DNA of 5,732 nucleotides from Pseudomonadota bacterium (lineage in GTDB: Bacteria > Bdellovibrionota > Oligoflexia > Oligoflexales > Oligoflexaceae), in the NCBI GenBank assembly GCA_029556045.1, contig JAKQGS010000392.1:1-5732 (forward strand). The letters are read 5' to 3'. The notes under the pieces are model-generated. The model saw nothing but the letters and a program-made list of their open reading frames with translations. It ran no database searches and was not told where the DNA came from. A program made the translations under genes and the position numbers. Position 1 is the first letter of the stretch, and every line of letters begins with the position of its first letter. This document shows positions 1 to 5,550 of this stretch, in pieces.

Positions 1-660
1 AGCAGCGCGTGTCCGCAAACGACGTGCGATATCCAATTCAGTAGTATTGAAGGTATTTTGGTAGGGGTAGGTATCCTTGTCATTGCCACCCCGACCGGCT
101 ACGATGTTGTCCCACTGTTGAGCCGACCAATTATAGTCACGGATATCGATGCGAAAGACCGTCCATGCTTCATCGATGGGGGTTGGCTTGGCAATGGTCT
201 GCCCCGTGGAGAGGCTGTTGAGCAGCACCGCCATGGAGTCGATAACCTCAGATTTCATTTTGAAAAAGTCCGCCTCTGTGGCGGTCTCGATAAAGTTCAG
301 ATGCGAAAGTGTCAGGTAACGCTTGAAAGTGACGCTGTTGGGATCGTCCCGTTGCACCCGGTTGATGTCCCGCAGGACGATGTCGGCATCGTCAAAAAAC
401 GGTATAAAGTCGTCGCTGATGCGATCGCTGGCAGGAGGGGGTGTTTTAGCAAAGGGGGCTTCTTCTGAAGCTCCTGGTGTATTACCATTGTCGTTTGAAT
501 CGGGCTTCTCCGAGTTACCGTTGCCTCCAGATTGGTCACCTTCCACTGGCGGAATGGTTTGGCCAGAGGGTGCGGAGCTATAATTCTTCTTCTTTTTGTA
601 ATCGCTTGAGCATGAGGCTATCAGGGAAAGCCCCAGTGCAAGGCAGATCAGTGTTTTCAT
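1..660 (-). CDS. Lipoprotein, N-terminal part of a paralog of the adjacent cytochrome-like lipoprotein (cut by window edge)
   Basis: An open frame of 220 codons runs from ATG at 660 to the left edge without a stop. GGAGG lies 9 bases before the ATG. Residues 1-16 are a lipoprotein signal ending in the lipobox LIAS-C17, followed by a lysine cluster (YKKKK) and a Ser/Asn/Gly/Pro-rich linker to about residue 78. From there to the edge the protein aligns with the next gene upstream (734-2362) at roughly half identity by eye, sharing FIPFF, RYLTL, IDSM, KPTPI, FRID, RDY, YPY and a closing R-TR-AA stretch. It is therefore a tandem paralog, probably anchored in the envelope. The heme-motif region of the paralog would lie beyond the edge, so heme binding cannot be judged. 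It lacks the Gly10 tract of its neighbour. Function unknown; it is probably co-transcribed with 734-2362, 73 bases upstream. Confidence 0.9.
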   Translation of the reverse strand, partial: MKTLICLALGLSLIASCSSDYKKKKNYSSAPSGQTIPPVEGDQSGGNGNSEKPDSNDNGNTPGASEEAPFAKTPPPASDRISDDFIPFFDDADIVLRDINRVQRDDPNSVTFKRYLTLSHLNFIETATEADFFKMKSEVIDSMAVLLNSLSTGQTIAKPTPIDEAWTVFRIDIRDYNWSAQQWDNIVAGRGGNDKDTYPYQNTFNTTELDIARRLRTRAA

Positions 661-692
661 GTTTAAAACCCTCCAGGCTTTGACGTGACCAA

Positions 693-717
693 GGGGGATA
701 TCGTGATGATACCCCCC
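693..717 (-). promoter_or_regulatory. Intergenic hairpin between the two paralogous lipoprotein genes
   Basis: Read on the minus strand, GGGGGGTATC, a five-base loop ATCAC and GATATCCCCC form a 10-pair stem with one G-U wobble. On the plus strand the same position is an A-C mismatch, so the structure suits the minus-strand transcript better. It starts 16 bases after the stop of the upstream gene and ends 32 bases before the next ATG. No T-run follows, so it is not a standard terminator. It may act as an mRNA-stabilising or processing element that adjusts the ratio of the two products. Its sequence resembles the hairpin in the leader of the upstream paralog. Confidence 0.5.
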
Positions 718-733
718 GTTTGATGAATACAAT

Positions 734-2362
734 TTACGGTTTGAAGACCAATCGCTGATTCAGATCAAAGAATTCTTTAATCAACTGGGCAAAGATCAGT
801 TCAAAGGTTTCCCGCTCCAGGCGACCCTGGTTCATAGGCTCCAGCTGCGCCTGCAGGGCTTCGTCGATAAACGGCAGGTAGCGGTCGAATTGTGCCACAG
901 TCAGGTTCAACTCGGAGGCAACCATGTCCTTGGTCATGTCCTTGTCATAGTAGTTAAAGGTTTGGGTGATCGATGTGGTCAGAGAACCAAAGTGCTGTGC
1001 TTCCGTCAGGGCGTTGCTATAGACCTTGTTATCCTGATCGATCAGTTTTGTCATGGTTGCTTCTTTGGTATGCGCAGATTCAATGAATTCCTTAACATCA
1101 TCAAAGAAGACTTCTTCGCTGGCTGCTGCAACGCGATTAGCCAGGCTGTCCTTGGCATTGATAATACCGTTGGCGTGGCATTCCATGCAGGAAATACCGT
1201 TGCGGATGATGCCCTGATCGTCACGAGCCTTGGGGTCAAAGACGATGGCTGTGGGAGCCTCATCCAGACGGCGACCAGCGGCGTCCACCAGCATATATTG
1301 CTGCAGACCGTTGGGGGCATTCCAGATCACTTCGCCACCATCCGGACGGAAGGCTTGCACCACCAGACCATCATCGCCGACAAAATCATCGATATCGGGG
1401 CCGGGACCTATGGGTGAGGTAAAGATACTCTTGGTGTTGTCATTATTCACCGGGCCAAAGTCGTAGCTGATCCAGAAAGCGCCATCTTTGGCGTTGTGAC
1501 GTTCCAGCACACGGTTTTGGATCGATACACCGGACTCACCAGGACCGATGCCGATGCGCCAGATTTCCGGCTTGGAGTCTGGTTGGTCGATCAGGCGTTG
1601 GATATTGGCAATACGGTCCACGTCTGCAAGCTGCTCAAGAGCCCGCAGGTTATTCGGAATCTTAGCCAGATCATGGTAGGACGAAGCTTTGGTGGCCTCG
1701 GAGGCAAACCAGTCCGCCCGCACGATCGGTGCGGCAGTGCGGGTCAGGCGGGAGATTTCCACCACCTGATCATCAAAGTCGTTCAGATAGGGATAAGGAT
1801 CTTTCAGGGGATCGGCAGCATTGTCGCGGATCAGACGCTCCCACTGAGCGGCGTTCCAACCATAGTCCCGCAGGTCGATGCGAAAGATGGTCATCTCGCC
1901 GTTGATGGGGGTTGGTTTGACTATAAAGTCTTCCACCGACAGGTGGTTGACGATCACCGACATGGAGTCGATAATCTGGGCCTTCCAGGCAATAAAATCC
2001 GCATCGCTGGCAAAGTCCAGGTAGTTCATATGGGTCAGGGTCAGGTAGCGCATGAATAATTCATCGCCGGGTTCGTCGGCACGGATTTTGTTCAGGTCCC
2101 GTATAATTTCATCACCCTCGGAAAAGAAGGGGATAAAGTCGTCATCGATTTTGTCACCTTTAGGCCATACCGGCAGATCAAAATTGGCTGGCTGAACACC
2201 AGGCGTCTGGTTGTTCGGGTTGTTGCCGCCACCCCCGCCACCTCCGCCGCCGCCCTTTGCAGGATCCACGACTGAAACCGGTGCGGGGTTGTCCTTCTTT
2301 TTCCCGTTGTTGCAAGCGGTCACCGCCGCCACAAGACCAAGTGCGTAAAGCAGATGTTTCAT
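734..2362 (-). CDS. Cytochrome-like lipoprotein with one CXXCH heme motif
   Basis: The 542-residue product is a predicted envelope lipoprotein. Residues 1-16 are a signal peptide with lipobox AVTA-C17. A KKK cluster, a run of ten glycines (37-46) and an Asn/Pro stretch form a flexible tether to about residue 60. The globular part carries one c-type heme attachment motif, C392-M-E-C395-H396, within GISCMECHANGI. The axial Met and the fold are not evident, and no named family is recognised. One heme in a protein this long suggests a large non-heme portion. ATG at 2362 is chosen because GGAGG sits 8 bases before it and the signal begins there; an in-frame TTG at 2377 would add five residues and place the start on top of that ribosome site. 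A paralog follows at 1-660. A FliA-like promoter lies about 120 bases upstream. Role, possibly in periplasmic electron transfer or heme sensing, is inference. Confidence 0.93.
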   Translation of the reverse strand: MKHLLYALGLVAAVTACNNGKKKDNPAPVSVVDPAKGGGGGGGGGGNNPNNQTPGVQPANFDLPVWPKGDKIDDDFIPFFSEGDEIIRDLNKIRADEPGDELFMRYLTLTHMNYLDFASDADFIAWKAQIIDSMSVIVNHLSVEDFIVKPTPINGEMTIFRIDLRDYGWNAAQWERLIRDNAADPLKDPYPYLNDFDDQVVEISRLTRTAAPIVRADWFASEATKASSYHDLAKIPNNLRALEQLADVDRIANIQRLIDQPDSKPEIWRIGIGPGESGVSIQNRVLERHNAKDGAFWISYDFGPVNNDNTKSIFTSPIGPGPDIDDFVGDDGLVVQAFRPDGGEVIWNAPNGLQQYMLVDAAGRRLDEAPTAIVFDPKARDDQGIIRNGISCMECHANGIINAKDSLANRVAAASEEVFFDDVKEFIESAHTKEATMTKLIDQDNKVYSNALTEAQHFGSLTTSITQTFNYYDKDMTKDMVASELNLTVAQFDRYLPFIDEALQAQLEPMNQGRLERETFELIFAQLIKEFFDLNQRLVFKP

Positions 2363-2410
2363 TCCTATGTCCTCCAAAATCCGTTTTGGGTTGCTGCTAA
2401 GGTGGTTGTG

Positions 2411-2429
2411 AGGGGTTCACGATACCCCC
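2411..2429 (-). promoter_or_regulatory. Leader hairpin upstream of the cytochrome-like lipoprotein gene
   Basis: On the minus strand GGGGT, a seven-base loop ATCGTGA and ACCCC form a five-pair stem, extended by one G-U pair at the base. It lies about 50 bases before the ATG at 2362. The GGGGGTATC half and the CCCC half recur in the hairpin before the paralogous gene (693-717), suggesting the leader was duplicated with the gene. The stem is short and no function is shown. Confidence 0.35.
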
Positions 2430-2469
2430 GCTAACAATGTCCTCAGTCTGAGGCAAAATTTGTTTCTGT

Positions 2470-2499
2470 GACTGACAGTGTTTGTTTCGACGACTGACA
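2470..2499. repeat. Direct repeats GACTGACA spaced 22 bases, around the promoter -10
   Basis: Identical 8-base copies lie at 2470-2477 and 2492-2499, a spacing of 22 bases or about two helical turns. They bracket the proposed -10 element at 2484-2491, a placement expected of a repressor operator. No binding protein is identifiable, and chance recurrence is possible. Confidence 0.35.
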
Positions 2500-2510
2500 A
2501 AAAATCTTGA
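2484..2510 (-). promoter_or_regulatory. FliA (sigma-28)-like promoter for the cytochrome-like lipoprotein gene
   Basis: On the minus strand TCAAGATT (2510-2503), 11 bases, then GTCGAAAC (2491-2484) matches the enterobacterial sigma-28 pattern TAAAGTTT-N11-GCCGATAA at 6 of 8 and 5 of 8 positions with exact spacing. Transcription would begin near 2477 and give a leader of about 115 bases. No good sigma-70 pair was found in this intergenic region. The same layout occurs before 5354-5524. Confidence 0.45.
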
Positions 2511-2661
2511 GGCGACGATGTAAAATTCCTCGCCTTTTTCAGTTGGGAAATTGCTGGCAGCACTTGGCAAAATCATAAATTTGGCATTTTACCAAGGGGA
2601 AGAGGGCTGAAAATTGAAGCGAAAGAGGTTTTTTTTGCGGAGCAAAAAGTTTGGCATTACG

Positions 2662-2695
2662 AAAAAAGCCCCTCCAATGGGAGGGGCTTTTTTTT
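2662..2695. terminator. Strong bidirectional intrinsic terminator
   Basis: GCCCCTCC (2668-2675), loop AATG and GGAGGGGC (2680-2687) form a perfect eight-pair GC-rich stem. It is flanked by eight T on the right and six A on the left, so it gives a U-tract in both directions. On the minus strand it lies about 32 bases after the stop of the DUF3015 gene and closes that operon. Confidence 0.92.
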
Positions 2696-2726
2696 GTGAG
2701 ATCACTGCAGCCTGTGTCCCCGGATT

Positions 2727-3335
2727 TTACCCGCGGGTGCAGCTTGCTACCAACTGGGGATCGGTGGCGATCACCGCCTGATAACTGTTGATCACCTGAT
2801 CAGCCTGGCCGGGGGCATAAATCTGCTCGTAATGGTTTTGGCTGGCCTCTGCAAAGGCTGCGGAGTTTTGGCAGCCCATCAGATGCGAAAGTCCGGCGAG
2901 TGAGGCGCCACCGCCTTGGGCCGCTTCCTTGGCTAAGGTCGCATAGTTATCGCGGATGTAAAGGGCCGCGGACTCGCCGCCGCTGGTTTTACCGGAGACG
3001 CAATTGGAGGTGCCGAGGGTAATGGCGGATGATTGCATGCCAGTACCGTTTAAAAGGCTCGCCAGAAACTGAGACACTTTGCTCTGATGATCTTTGATGA
3101 GCATAGAGCCCAGACCACATCCCGCCATACCATAATGGGCCGGGGCAGCCGCTGCGCCCGCAGCGGAGGAGCTGCTGGAAGCGGCGTCTTCAGCAGCGGG
3201 AGCGGTTTCTTCGGTCGGTACCGGTTTTTTCTTGCCTTTTCTGGGTTTCTTTTTGCCCTGGGCGAGGGCCGCGCCGCTGAATGCCAGACCCGCAATGATA
3301 AAAAGAGAAGTCAGAGACCGGAAATGATGACGCAT
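2727..3335 (-). CDS. DUF3015 family exported protein
   Basis: The 202-residue product has a signal peptide (basic MRHHFR, hydrophobic 10-24) with a likely signal peptidase I site after ALA25. The mature N-terminus is Lys-rich (KKKPRKGKKK, 28-37), followed by an Ala/Ser/Pro low-complexity linker to about residue 66. The remainder, starting at GCGLGSMLIKDH (72-83) and including SKVSQFLA, LNGTGMQSSAITLGTSNC and a YIRDNY stretch, fits the DUF3015 family of periplasmic proteins, whose role is unknown. Cys73, Cys112, Cys155 and Cys199 could form two disulfides. AAGGAG lies 6 bases before the ATG. The gene starts 20 bases after the stop of the two-heme cytochrome gene, so they form an operon ended by the 2662-2695 terminator. 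The Lys/Ala/Pro extension before the domain is a notable addition; it may contact the peptidoglycan or outer membrane, which is inference. Confidence 0.9.
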   Translation of the reverse strand: MRHHFRSLTSLFIIAGLAFSGAALAQGKKKPRKGKKKPVPTEETAPAAEDAASSSSSAAGAAAAPAHYGMAGCGLGSMLIKDHQSKVSQFLASLLNGTGMQSSAITLGTSNCVSGKTSGGESAALYIRDNYATLAKEAAQGGGASLAGLSHLMGCQNSAAFAEASQNHYEQIYAPGQADQVINSYQAVIATDPQLVASCTRG

Positions 3336-3355
3336 GGAACGCTCCTTGGGTGAAA

Positions 3356-4441
3356 TTATTTCTCTAAAAAGTTACCGTCTTTCCACTTTTGAAACAAATC
3401 TTTTTTATCCTGCGACAACGGTCCGGATGGGGGCATTTTCCCAGCCATCACCTCAAGATACATGTGATCAAAATGGTTTTTGGCCACGGCATAGGTGCTG
3501 AGATCCCCGTTGGCACCGTTAGGGCCATGGCAGGAGACGCAGGAACTGTCCACAAGTCCTTTGATATCCTTTGTCCAGGTCACAGGCCCACTGGTGTTGG
3601 GTGTTGGGGAGCTGCCATTATCCGGTTTAATACCCAATCCAGCTGTCTTTAAACCTAACGCTTGACCATCCGTCTGCAGGGTGAACCACACCGGCACGGT
3701 CCATTCTGCTTTACCCTTCAATTGGGCGCTGGTGATCGCCACAGGGGCCTTGGTGGCATAGAATTGTTTGGTCAGAGTCTCTTCAAAGGCTGTCAGCGCT
3801 GTGCTCTTTTCCGGGGTGCCTGCTTTGATCCAGGCATCGATGGCGTCGATATCATCCTGGCTCAGACGGCCTTTGCCCTTTGGCATTTTACCGCTCGCAA
3901 CCGCTTTATAGATGGCTGCGGCTTTGGCCTGGGCTGAGTCGTAAGATGTGTAGTTTCCCTTGTCGCTGTCGGGGCCGTGGCAGCTGCCGCAGTTTGTGCT
4001 CATGATGCCCTGGATGGTGTTGTCCCAGGTTACCGTCGCCTCTTCCCCATCAGGTGACTTCGATGCGTCATCCCAGGCTCCCAACGCCATGGTCAGGGTA
4101 TAATCGCAGGCGTTGTTCACGGGAACTTTGACCCAGGCACTGTCTTTATAACTGTTGATGTCCGCATATTTGAGTTGGCTTCGACAGTTGTCGCCAGGGG
4201 CGGAGTTCACCTGAATATGGTAACCCGTCATATGATTGCGAATGTCCGCGACTTCTCCGATCAGGCTACTGCGATCCGGCAACTGGATTTTGAGCGTCGT
4301 CGAGGTGGCGATTTTCACATCCGAATCCCGAGGCTGACGGCTGTCGCCGCCAGTGCCGGGATTGGTGCCGCAGCTGGTCCAGACGCCTGCTGCAAGGGTG
4401 AGTCCACAGACCCACAAACGGGATTTCGGAACAGGTACCAT
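3356..4441 (-). CDS. Two-heme cytochrome c, probable lipoprotein
   Basis: The 361-residue product has an N-terminal hydrophobic signal ending at Cys24 (GVWTS-C24); the -3 residue is Trp, unusual for a lipobox, so lipidation is probable, not certain. Residues about 45-125 form a non-heme domain with Cys86 and Cys112 as a possible disulfide. Two cytochrome c domains follow: C151-GS-C154-H155 with candidate axial Met186 (GKMP), and C301-VS-C304-H305 with Met336 (GKMPP). The two units, about 137-207 and 287-355, are internal repeats (VTW..I.G......C.SCHGP ... GKMP...LSQ). They are separated by about 80 residues containing a possible beta segment. It likely transfers electrons in the periplasm; the partner is unknown. 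AGGAG lies 7 bases before the ATG. It leads an operon with the DUF3015 gene. Confidence 0.93.
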   Translation of the reverse strand: MVPVPKSRLWVCGLTLAAGVWTSCGTNPGTGGDSRQPRDSDVKIATSTTLKIQLPDRSSLIGEVADIRNHMTGYHIQVNSAPGDNCRSQLKYADINSYKDSAWVKVPVNNACDYTLTMALGAWDDASKSPDGEEATVTWDNTIQGIMSTNCGSCHGPDSDKGNYTSYDSAQAKAAAIYKAVASGKMPKGKGRLSQDDIDAIDAWIKAGTPEKSTALTAFEETLTKQFYATKAPVAITSAQLKGKAEWTVPVWFTLQTDGQALGLKTAGLGIKPDNGSSPTPNTSGPVTWTKDIKGLVDSSCVSCHGPNGANGDLSTYAVAKNHFDHMYLEVMAGKMPPSGPLSQDKKDLFQKWKDGNFLEK

Positions 4442-4503
4442 AAAGCCTCTCCTACGATGAAATATGTGGCCAAAAATTGTCGTCGTTCATTGGAAAAACG
4501 GAT

Positions 4504-4530
4504 GGATCGATGGAGTTGCGGATTCCTTGC
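4504..4530 (-). promoter_or_regulatory. Weak FliA-like promoter before the two-heme cytochrome
   Basis: On the minus strand GCAAGGAA (4530-4523), 11 bases, then ATCGATCC (4511-4504) keeps the CAAG and CGAT cores of the sigma-28 pattern with exact spacing, but other positions diverge. It lies about 63 bases before the ATG at 4441. It overlaps a hairpin (GCGGAT 4518-4523 with ATCCGC 4543-4548, inner CCTT/AAGG). An alternative is the -10 at 4580-4585. Confidence 0.25.
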
Positions 4531-4560
4531 GAAGGGGATGGGATCCGCGCGCAAAAGCCA

Positions 4561-4574
4561 AGCCGAATGCGGCT
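4561..4574 (-). terminator. Weak hairpin after the 216-residue lipoprotein gene
   Basis: AGCCG, loop AATG and CGGCT form a five-pair stem 35 bases past the stop codon at 4610. On the minus strand it is followed by TGGCTTTT, a broken U-tract. It may be a weak terminator, or part of the cytochrome leader if transcription starts at the neighbouring -10. Confidence 0.3.
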
Positions 4575-4579
4575 GTTTT

Positions 4580-4585
4580 ATTATA
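4580..4585 (-). promoter_or_regulatory. Perfect -10 TATAAT before the two-heme cytochrome
   Basis: TATAAT is seen on the minus strand in the otherwise non-coding gap. At 17 bases upstream only TTCCCC is found, so the -35 is poor and an activator might be needed. A start near 4573 would give a leader of about 130 bases. Confidence 0.35.
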
Positions 4586-4609
4586 ACGAAGTTGATGGTC
4601 AGGGGGAAG

Positions 4610-5260
4610 TTAGTCGCTGGTAACAGGCGCCGCTTTGATGATTTCTATGGATTGGCCAGCCATGCATATCGTCATGGTCCCGGTGGCCAAGCGGTAAGAA
4701 AATCTGATCTTCTGACCCGGTTTTTGGAAATTGACATCCAGATTGGTGGGAAGAAATTTCCCCTGTTCTGTTTCAATCAGGTAGCGGCAACCATCCAGTT
4801 CTGAGGCATCGATAACCGTGCCGGTCATTTCAGTGAGTGTGGCTGATGACTCATCCTCCGAGGCCGTGGCTGGAGCAGCCACATAATAGACTTTAACCAC
4901 CTGTGGATTCCCCTGGGTGTTCCAATCCGCAATGTGGAGGGACTCTGTGGCTTTGTCATAAGAAAAATCATCCAACGGCAACTTCTCTTCCCCCATGATA
5001 ACCGCCAGGGTTTCAGGGTTGGGCTGAGACAACCCCTTAAGGGATAAATGCACGGGCGGCAGCGGAACTTTCGCATAGGTGCAGAATCCATCGATCTGCT
5101 CGGGGTAAGTTTCTTTGGTAAGCCAGCGACATTCTGGTACCTGCTCCGAAGACTCAAGGGCAGTGGAGGAATCTGCGTCGTCGTTAACTTTGAGATCGCA
5201 GCCGCCAACCATAGCCAGAAGTATGATCGATGGCCAAGAGATGATTGTATTGGGCACCAT
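4610..5260 (-). CDS. Lipoprotein of unknown function
   Basis: The 216-residue product starts with a short hydrophobic signal and lipobox LAMVGG-C21. ATG at 5260 is preferred over an in-frame ATG at 5287 because GAGGGGG precedes it by 5 bases and the signal begins there; the upstream ATG has no ribosome site. Asp follows the lipid Cys, which in E. coli keeps lipoproteins in the inner membrane; whether that rule holds here is unknown. Residues 22-40 are an acidic/Ser linker. Cys44 and Cys60 may pair, as may Cys158 and Cys199. The C-terminal part (about 146-207), with GTVID, GCRYLIE, GKFLPTNL, G-KIRFSY and ICMAGQSIEI, resembles small beta-barrel-like domains seen in lipoproteins of other Gram-negative bacteria. 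No named family was recognised. It lies 93 bases after the zinc-finger-like gene and 168 bases before the cytochrome; it may have its own promoter. Confidence 0.88.
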   Translation of the reverse strand: MVPNTIISWPSIILLAMVGGCDLKVNDDADSSTALESSEQVPECRWLTKETYPEQIDGFCTYAKVPLPPVHLSLKGLSQPNPETLAVIMGEEKLPLDDFSYDKATESLHIADWNTQGNPQVVKVYYVAAPATASEDESSATLTEMTGTVIDASELDGCRYLIETEQGKFLPTNLDVNFQKPGQKIRFSYRLATGTMTICMAGQSIEIIKAAPVTSD

Positions 5261-5293
5261 GGTTTCCCCCTCGGAAAGTGGAGACATGGAACT

Positions 5294-5322
5294 ATTTTAC
5301 CGGGGGGAAGGGGGTTTGAACA
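5294..5322 (-). promoter_or_regulatory. Possible weak promoter for the 216-residue lipoprotein gene
   Basis: On the minus strand TGTTCA (5322-5317), 17 bases, then TAAAAT (5299-5294) would start transcription near 5287, a sensible 27 bases before the ATG. The -35 is poor and the spacer is almost entirely C-runs (CCCCC and CCCCCC). Read-through from the upstream gene is an alternative. Confidence 0.25.
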
Positions 5323-5353
5323 GCCCAGGAGGGATAATTGAGGCAGAGTGGCC

Positions 5354-5524
5354 TTAACTCTTAGGTTGTTTATCCCGGTCGTAGCATTGTTCAACAGCTG
5401 CCCGGTTGACAAAAGTCCGCCCACAAAACTTACAGATGAACTTGGTGCCATCGCGGAAAAACTTGGCAGGTAGCTTTCGATGAACCGGATGATGACGCAG
5501 GGACTTTGCGTGCTGTGCCGACAT
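5354..5524 (-). CDS. Small basic protein with a C2H2-like zinc-finger pattern
   Basis: The 56-residue product has a His/Arg/Lys-rich N-terminal half (1-29) and no signal peptide, so it is cytoplasmic. Residues 31-51 have the spacing of a classical zinc finger: C31-x2-C34-x3-F38-x5-V44-x2-C47. Cys occupies the usual first-His position and the fourth ligand is either missing or Asp (D49, D51). With its basic character this suggests nucleic-acid binding, but it is an inference; a zinc-ribbon half-site or a metal-linked dimer is equally possible. ATG at 5524 is chosen because GAGGAG lies 9 bases before it; an in-frame ATG at 5596 would include the promoter and has no ribosome site. A FliA-like promoter ends about 36 bases upstream. 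It is the only evidently cytoplasmic complete protein in the window. The family is not named here. Confidence 0.85.
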   Translation of the reverse strand: MSAQHAKSLRHHPVHRKLPAKFFRDGTKFICKFCGRTFVNRAAVEQCYDRDKQPKS

Positions 5525-5550
5525 GTTGGTATGCTCCTCACGGTTGATGG

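Larger units (their letters stand above)
2363..2726. other. 364-base intergenic region between operons
   Basis: No credible coding frame is seen. From right to left it holds the bidirectional terminator of the DUF3015 operon, an AT-rich stretch with three TTGGCA copies (2564-2569, 2581-2586, 2651-2656), an inverted repeat AGGCGA/TCGCCT (2510-2515 and 2530-2535), a FliA-like promoter (2484-2510) flanked by 8-base direct repeats, a 13-base palindrome CCTCAGTCTGAGG (2441-2453), and a leader hairpin (2411-2429) before the lipoprotein gene. The density of symmetric motifs suggests regulated transcription of the 734-2362 gene. This reading is inference. Confidence 0.6.

Noticed and set aside
58..468. 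136-codon plus-strand frame
   Set aside because: Antisense to the truncated lipoprotein gene, which has a lipobox, ribosome site and a paralog next door.
890..2059. Long plus-strand open frames (890-1417 and 1496-2059)
   Set aside because: They lie wholly antisense to the 734-2362 lipoprotein gene, have no convincing ribosome sites or domains, and are expected shadows of a well-biased gene.
2510..2535. Inverted repeat AGGCGA/TCGCCT followed by five T on the plus strand, a possible terminator
   Set aside because: Six-pair stem with a 14-base loop and no plus-strand gene to terminate; more likely chance or part of the promoter region.
2564..2656. Three TTGGCA copies as an operator array or sigma-54 site
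   Set aside because: Spacing is irregular (17 and 70 bases) and no partner TGC element at sigma-54 distance is present.
4175..4804. 209-codon plus-strand frame
   Set aside because: Antisense to the ends of two good genes and the gap between them; no ribosome site and no recognisable domain.
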